Shown: piece after piece, positions 20,104 to 24,239 of the stretch
How positions within the stretch are numbered: the stretch's first letter is position 1
Layout: the number at the start of each line of letters is the position of its first letter
DNA from: a virus
IMG/VR virus record: IMGVR_UViG_3300047476_001372
Location: 1 to 24,239 of that record
DNA: 24,239 nucleotides
Direction: 5' to 3' (one strand)
The notes under the pieces: generated by a model
Told to the model about the DNA's origin: nothing
Database searches by the model: none
Seen by the model: the letters and a program-made list of their open reading frames with translations, nothing else
Position numbers and translations under genes: made by a program

Positions 20104-20998
20104 TATTAATATATATTGTTTGTATGACCCTGTATCTTGTAAAATAAGATATATAGGAAGAACGAGAAAACCTTTACATATTAGATTAATAGAACATATT
20201 ACTAAATCTCGTTATTATAACAAATATTTTCCTGGTAAAAATCCCCCTTATAAAGTAAATTGGATAAATTCTCTTTTGCAAAAAGGAATTGAACCAAAAA
20301 TTAAAAAACTAACTGAAATAAAAGGTTGGAAAGAATCACATTTATTTGAAAAAATGTTGATTGATAAATATAAAACCAAACTCAATTTAGTTAATTTACA
20401 AGATAGGGGACAAGGATCTAACAGCAAGATTGTTTCAGTGTTTACAAAAGAACTAATAAGTAAAACTTTAAAAGAAAAATATAAGAATAATGAAATAAGA
20501 AAAAAAGTAGTTCCTATATATACATTTGATAAATTAGGGAATTTTATTAAGAAGTACGAAAGTATTACGCTAGCAGCAGAAGATTTGCAAGTTTCAAAAA
20601 AAGTTATAATAAGTAAAATTAAAACTGGTAAAAGTATAAATAAGATTTTTGTGTCAAAAACTTCTAATTTATGTTTAGAGAATCATCTTTATATTTATAA
20701 TTATATTTCAAAACAAGTAATGTTATTTGATACTAAATTAGAAATACTTGATTTTTTAAAAATTTCAGATTTTATTTATACAGGTTTGAATAAAACTAAA
20801 AAAATAAAAAATGAGTGGATAGTTAATTCTAAAAATCCTAATTTAGAAAAACAAAATATAGTTTTATACAAAGACGGTAATGTTTATAGTTTTGATTGTG
20901 TAAAAAGTGCAGCTGCTCATATAGGATGCGTAATATATGCAGTTTATGATTTACTAAAAGGAAGAACTAACTCTGTTTACGGTTATAAAACAAAATAA
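20099..20998 (+). mobile_element. GIY-YIG homing endonuclease gene with NUMOD-like repeats
   Basis: This 299-residue protein has an N-terminal GIY-YIG domain: IYCLYD (IYC, 5-7), IRYIGRT (YIG, 18-20), IRLIEH (R29) and LFEKMLI (E84, catalytic Glu position). Three NUMOD1-like DNA-binding segments follow: VPIYTFDKLGNFIKKYESIT with LAAEDLQVSKKVI, then VMLFDTKLEILDFLKIS, then VLYKDGNVYSFDCVKSAAAH. The gene is more AT-rich than its neighbours, which supports recent transfer. It is free-standing and sits between the ATPase remnant and the intact ATPase gene. Confidence 0.88.
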
Positions 20999-21002
20999 AA
21001 AA

Positions 21003-21674
21003 ATGAGTTCAAAACTAATAGGCATTGTAGGAAATACAGGCACTGGAAAGTCAACATCTATCAAATCCCTGGACCCCAAAGAAACCTACATCATCAATGT
21101 AGCCAAGAAAGAACTTCCTTTCAAGGGCTCAGAGAAGATGTACAATCAGGAGAGCAGGAATTACAAAGAGGTGGATGAAATTACAGAAATCACTCGTTTG
21201 CTCAAAACCATTTCAGAAAAAGCTGAACACATCAAAAATGTAATCATTGAAGACAGTAATTACATGATGGCTTTTCGTATGGCTGAAAAAGCAACAGAAG
21301 TGGGATTTACAAAGTTCACCATTCTTGCAAAGGATATGGTGGATCTTTTCAGGGAAGCTCGTAAGCTTAGAGATGATTTGAAAGTTTTCTATTTCACTCA
21401 CCCTGAGACTATTGAAGATGCAGGAGAGATAGTGGGATATAAGATGAAGACATCTGGCAAGATGTTGGACAATCAGATAACATTGGAAGGATTGTTCACA
21501 ATATGTCTTTACACTCTCGTGGAAGAAAATAAGGATGGATCAGCAAGTTATAACTTTGTCACCAATAGGTACAAGAAATATCCTGCAAAGAGTCCAGATG
21601 GTATGTTCGATGAAATTAAAATCCCTAACAATCTTCAGATTGTAGTGGATAAGATTGATGAGTATTATAATTAA
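21003..21674 (+). CDS. Sak4-like RecA-fold ATPase (AAA_24 type)
   Basis: This 223-residue ATPase has Walker A GNTGTGKST (10-18) and Walker B NVIIEDS (79-85), with LKVFYFTHPE as a likely sensor strand and LFTICLYTLVEE later. This architecture fits phage Sak4/AAA_24 proteins, which act with SSB in single-strand annealing recombination. The 5' end appears replaced: an older start remains at 20001, separated by the homing endonuclease. The gene starts 4 nt after the endonuclease stop and precedes the SSB gene. Confidence 0.8.
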   Translation: MSSKLIGIVGNTGTGKSTSIKSLDPKETYIINVAKKELPFKGSEKMYNQESRNYKEVDEITEITRLLKTISEKAEHIKNVIIEDSNYMMAFRMAEKATEVGFTKFTILAKDMVDLFREARKLRDDLKVFYFTHPETIEDAGEIVGYKMKTSGKMLDNQITLEGLFTICLYTLVEENKDGSASYNFVTNRYKKYPAKSPDGMFDEIKIPNNLQIVVDKIDEYYN

Positions 21675-21693
21675 TAACAAAAACTAGAAAACA

Positions 21694-22560
21694 ATGAGCA
21701 CAATTGGAGGCAAGCGTAAAGAACAAACAAGCACAGATTTTACAAAGAAAGTGGGATTGTTTGAAGCTAATGTAATTGCAGTGAATCCTTCTATGGAAGA
21801 GTTCAAAACTGTTCTTAACATTGAGCTGAAAGAAGACAGCAAGGCAGTTGAGTATCTTGGCACTTCTCAAGATGGTAACACCACTCTCAGGCTGGATTTC
21901 TGGCTTGAGGAAGTGAAGAACAAAGAGAAGTTCAAGGTGACTTTCTTCCTTGAGAACAAGGAAAAAGAGAACAAGGATGGTACAAAGAAGCAGTATATCA
22001 ATAATGTTGGTACATGCTCATGGGCATCTGATGAAAATCTCCTTCCTGATTGGTTTAAGAAAAGGGATTATAGGGTGGCTTATGTAGGCGAAGAGGAGCT
22101 TTACAATTTCCTCAGGACATGGCTTGGTAATCTTGACTATAGGGATTCAGACACTGTCCTTGAGATTGATTGGAAGTCTCTCATGAAAGGAAATGTGAAA
22201 GACCTGAAATCTCAGATAAATGGTGAGTATTCCACATCTGTTGTTGCAATGGCCACTGTAAAAACTGTAGAGAGGGATGGTGAAGTGAAGGAATATCAGA
22301 ATGTGTACAACAAAGGTTTCCTTCCTAGCTACACTCTGAAGCAGTTCAGGCTGGTGGATTATAACAAATCTGATAAGCAGCAGAGTCTTAGGAGCAAGCA
22401 GTCCAAAGAACTGAAGCCTCATGAAAGGTTTGTTGTAACTGTCACTGGTGAATATGGATGCCGTGATTTCTACACATTTGCAGACCTGCGTGATTATAAT
22501 TCAGACGATAATATCACTGCATCTGATGCTGTCATCAGCCAGGATGGTCCTGATTATTAA
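21694..22560 (+). CDS. Putative single-stranded DNA-binding protein, 288 aa
   Basis: The protein begins MSTIGGKRKEQTSTDFTKKV, with beta strands typical of an OB-like core (FKTVLNIELKEDSKAVEYLG, KFKVTFFLENKEKEN, YINNVGTCSWASDENLLPDW) and an acidic C-terminus (DAVISQDGPDY). In crAss-like and related phages a protein of this type and size lies between the Sak4-like ATPase and the primase. The position and the C-terminal acidic tail support the SSB call; sequence identity to known SSBs cannot be judged here. Confidence 0.65.
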   Translation: MSTIGGKRKEQTSTDFTKKVGLFEANVIAVNPSMEEFKTVLNIELKEDSKAVEYLGTSQDGNTTLRLDFWLEEVKNKEKFKVTFFLENKEKENKDGTKKQYINNVGTCSWASDENLLPDWFKKRDYRVAYVGEEELYNFLRTWLGNLDYRDSDTVLEIDWKSLMKGNVKDLKSQINGEYSTSVVAMATVKTVERDGEVKEYQNVYNKGFLPSYTLKQFRLVDYNKSDKQQSLRSKQSKELKPHERFVVTVTGEYGCRDFYTFADLRDYNSDDNITASDAVISQDGPDY

Positions 22561-22581
22561 TAAGGTTTGTTAAAAAGATAG

Positions 22582-22613
22582 AAGCCCTCATAGAAATATG
22601 GGGGCTTTTTATT
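22582..22613 (+). terminator. Rho-independent terminator
   Basis: An 11-bp stem (22582-22592 with 22597-22607, one T·G) with a GAAA loop is followed by a T-rich run. It closes the SF2-helicase-to-SSB unit. The primase ATG lies 12 nt beyond it. Confidence 0.9.
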
Positions 22614-22624
22614 ATTTTTATAGT

Positions 22625-23617
22625 ATGGTAAAAGGTAAACGGAAGATTCCTCTTTTGGTAGATACAATACTTGATAAGATCACTCCATATGACATATTCC
22701 GTTATTACATGCCTTCAAGGAATTGGAAGCTGAATGCTGTCACTAATTCACCATTTCGTAAAGATAGAAATCCTTCTTTTCTCATAAGCAACAGATCAGG
22801 ACATCTGTCTTTTATAGATTTTGGTAATATAAACTATCGTGGAGATTGTTTTGACTTTGTACAAAAGATGTTCAACATTCCAAAGATGGAAGATGTGCTG
22901 AAGAAGATAGACAGTGACTTTGGTCTTGGCATATCTACAAGCGAAGTGAAAGACTACAAAGCAATAGTGGGACAGTATAAACAACCAACTGAAGTGAAGA
23001 GGATTTCCTTCATTCAGGTGGTTACAAGGAAGTTCACTGAGGCTGAATTGAAATACTGGAGTGATTATCATCAGTCGTTAGATGACCTCAAGAAGAACAA
23101 TGTTTATGCAATAAAGAAGGTTTTTCTTAACAGACAGCTTCATCCAATGGCTGAAAGAGAGATGGTGTTTGGCTATTTCTATGATGGACATTGGAAGATA
23201 TATCGTCCTTTTGCTGATAAAAAGAGCAAATGGGTTCCTAACAATGTACCTATAAGTGCCATGGATGGTGAAATAAAAGAGTGTGACACACTTTTCATCA
23301 CAAAAAGCAAGAAAGACTTTCTCGTATTAAGCAAAATTATTCCTTGTGTGTGTGCTGTTCAGAATGAAAGCACTGGTTGTTTCACCCCTGAAAATGTTGA
23401 ACGTATAAAAACAAATTCCAAAAGACAGATTTTGGGATTTGACAGTGATGTTACAGGAGTGTCAAGCTCTCAGCAGATCACTAAGCTTTTTGATTTTGGA
23501 TATTGTAATGTCCCAAGAAAACTCCTGTCTGAAGGGATAAAGGATTTTGCAGATTGGGCAAAAAATTATGGACTTGACACAGTGAAAGATTATTTAGAGA
23601 AAAAAGGTGTAATCTAA
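22625..23617 (+). CDS. DnaG-type primase with degenerate zinc finger and Toprim domain
   Basis: In this 330-residue protein, residues 41-80 follow the CHC2 zinc-binding domain (SPFRKDRNPSFLI... GDCFDFVQKMF), but the usual Cys/His metal ligands are missing. The Toprim region has TLFITKSKKDFLVL (223-235), where the catalytic Glu of the EGxxD pattern is not present, and ILGFDSDVTG (DxD, 273-275), which keeps the metal-binding aspartates. The ITKS-x-KD form is one I recall from other phage primases. The start at 22625 is chosen because 22598 lies inside the terminator. Confidence 0.8.
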   Translation: MVKGKRKIPLLVDTILDKITPYDIFRYYMPSRNWKLNAVTNSPFRKDRNPSFLISNRSGHLSFIDFGNINYRGDCFDFVQKMFNIPKMEDVLKKIDSDFGLGISTSEVKDYKAIVGQYKQPTEVKRISFIQVVTRKFTEAELKYWSDYHQSLDDLKKNNVYAIKKVFLNRQLHPMAEREMVFGYFYDGHWKIYRPFADKKSKWVPNNVPISAMDGEIKECDTLFITKSKKDFLVLSKIIPCVCAVQNESTGCFTPENVERIKTNSKRQILGFDSDVTGVSSSQQITKLFDFGYCNVPRKLLSEGIKDFADWAKNYGLDTVKDYLEKKGVI

Positions 23618-23628
23618 AACTAGAACAA

Positions 23629-24141
23629 ATGACACAGAGATTTGAAAAGGCGTATAATGCTTTATACAACGCATTTATGAATGATACTCTTGCGAAAGAT
23701 ACATGTATTGCATGTGCGGTGGGCAATATTGTTGCAGATGCAATGGCAGGAAAAGTATATCGTAACTCAGACGGAGTATGGAAGTGTACCATGGATAATA
23801 AATGGTGGAGCGATATGTTTATGACAAGTTTCGATGGACAACGTATCAAAACAATAAAAGAGGATCCCAATGTAAAAAATCTTCGTAAAAGGATTTACAT
23901 ACTAACTGGGTACAAATGGAATGAGCTAGCAAAAATAGAAAAAGCGTTTGAGAATAACACCAAAATAAGTCATTTACATTACAACGAACATACCAAAAAG
24001 GAAATCATGGAAGACCAGTTTAACGGTCTTATGGCAGTGATGGATGTACTTATTGAATTGGATGAAATCAAAGAAGGAAAAAAGTACAAAGATGTTTTCA
24101 AATCAAAACTTGAATTTTGTAAGACAAATTTAGTATGTTAA
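23629..24141 (+). CDS. Conserved Bacteroidota-phage protein, 170 aa
   Basis: The N-terminal part (RFEKAYNALYNAFMNDTLAK, then CIACAVGNIVADAMAG), followed by MFMTSFDGQRI and TGYKWNELAKIEKAFENNTK, matches a family I recall in many Bacteroidota phages near replication genes, with no known function. The two Cys in CIAC and the helical layout are notable. It has the AAAACTAGAA leader and overlaps the next gene by 7 nt. Confidence 0.7.
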   Translation: MTQRFEKAYNALYNAFMNDTLAKDTCIACAVGNIVADAMAGKVYRNSDGVWKCTMDNKWWSDMFMTSFDGQRIKTIKEDPNVKNLRKRIYILTGYKWNELAKIEKAFENNTKISHLHYNEHTKKEIMEDQFNGLMAVMDVLIELDEIKEGKKYKDVFKSKLEFCKTNLVC

Positions 24142-24239
24142 ATCAACCTGAAAATGTAAAACATCTTATTGAAGCCATTGAAGAGAATACAGAATGGCTA
24201 TCCACCACTGAAGGAGATGAGGTGGAATGTATAGGTATT
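24135..24239 (+). CDS. Hypothetical protein, 3' truncated by window end
   Basis: The frame opens MLNQPENVKHLIEAIEENTE and remains open for 35 codons to the end of the window. It overlaps the previous stop by 7 nt, as in other coupled pairs here. The visible part is helical and acidic. No family is recognised from so short a piece. Confidence 0.6.
   Translation, partial: MLNQPENVKHLIEAIEENTEWLSTTEGDEVECIGI

Noticed and set aside
20001-21050. Group I intron splicing between the ATPase remnant and the intact gene
   Set aside because: The downstream copy has its own start and full P-loop, so splicing is not needed. The junction that would restore the frame lacks the 5' exon U usually required, and no intron core was recognised by eye.
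1-24239. Stop-codon reassignment as in some crAss-like phages
   Set aside because: TAA, TAG and TGA all end ORFs at sensible places and long genes read through without internal stops in the standard code.
1-24239. CRISPR array, insertion sequence or rRNA
   Set aside because: No regularly spaced repeats, transposase motifs or rRNA-like sequence were seen.

Overview
This window looks like part of a tailed-phage genome infecting Bacteroidota (or an integrated or assembled relative). Every gene I can support lies on the + strand. Genes are tightly packed, often with ATGA start/stop overlaps. Start codons are preceded by A-rich leaders rather than Shine-Dalgarno sequences, which is typical of Bacteroidota and their phages. 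The DNA is AT-rich and the standard genetic code fits: TAA, TAG and TGA are all used as stops. The replication gene set (family B DNA polymerase, DnaB-type helicase, SF2 helicase, Sak4-like ATPase, putative SSB, DnaG-type primase, staphylococcal-nuclease-like nuclease) resembles that of crAss-like phages. That placement is an inference; no capsid, portal or terminase gene is visible.

Layout. (1) 1-5.3 kb: small early or accessory genes. These include the end of a DUF7448-like gene, a MazG-like protein, a MYG1-like DHH-type hydrolase, small membrane proteins, a small lipoprotein, a DUF4313-like protein, a SANT/Myb-like protein, a tRNA-like gene with an interrupted anticodon loop, and a structured intergenic region with its own terminator. 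(2) 5.3-12 kb: a dense array of small accessory genes of unknown function, many belonging to families that I recall as recurrent in Bacteroidota phages. It has signs of shuffling: tandem paralogs, shared leader-plus-start sequences, vestigial gene starts, an internally repetitive protein, and a gene carrying a 43-bp inverted repeat. (3) 12.0-24.2 kb: the replication module, in the order SNase, DnaA-domain-IV-like protein, two small genes, PolB, several conserved unknowns, a probable replication protein, DnaB-type helicase, SF2 helicase, a GIY-YIG homing endonuclease inserted at the start of the Sak4-like ATPase gene, the ATPase, putative SSB, primase, a conserved unknown and a 3'-truncated gene.

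How the genes may work together. The DnaA-like DNA-binding protein could mark an origin. The DnaB-type helicase (perhaps loaded by the 16867-17469 product) and the primase would drive the fork. PolB would synthesise DNA, possibly tethered to the host beta clamp through its C-terminal QLSLW. The ATPase, SSB and SF2 helicase would support recombination-dependent replication. MazG-like, SNase and MYG1-like proteins suggest nucleotide or nucleic-acid turnover.

Most notable observations: a homing endonuclease sitting exactly at the P-loop codons of the ATPase, leaving a 13-codon remnant of the old gene start, with its own start codon buried in a 19-position hairpin; a near-perfect 43-bp inverted repeat whose 68-bp spacer stays open in frame in either orientation; a tRNA-like gene with an extra sequence of about 64 nt in the anticodon loop; and eight terminator-like hairpins each placed 12-24 nt before a start codon.
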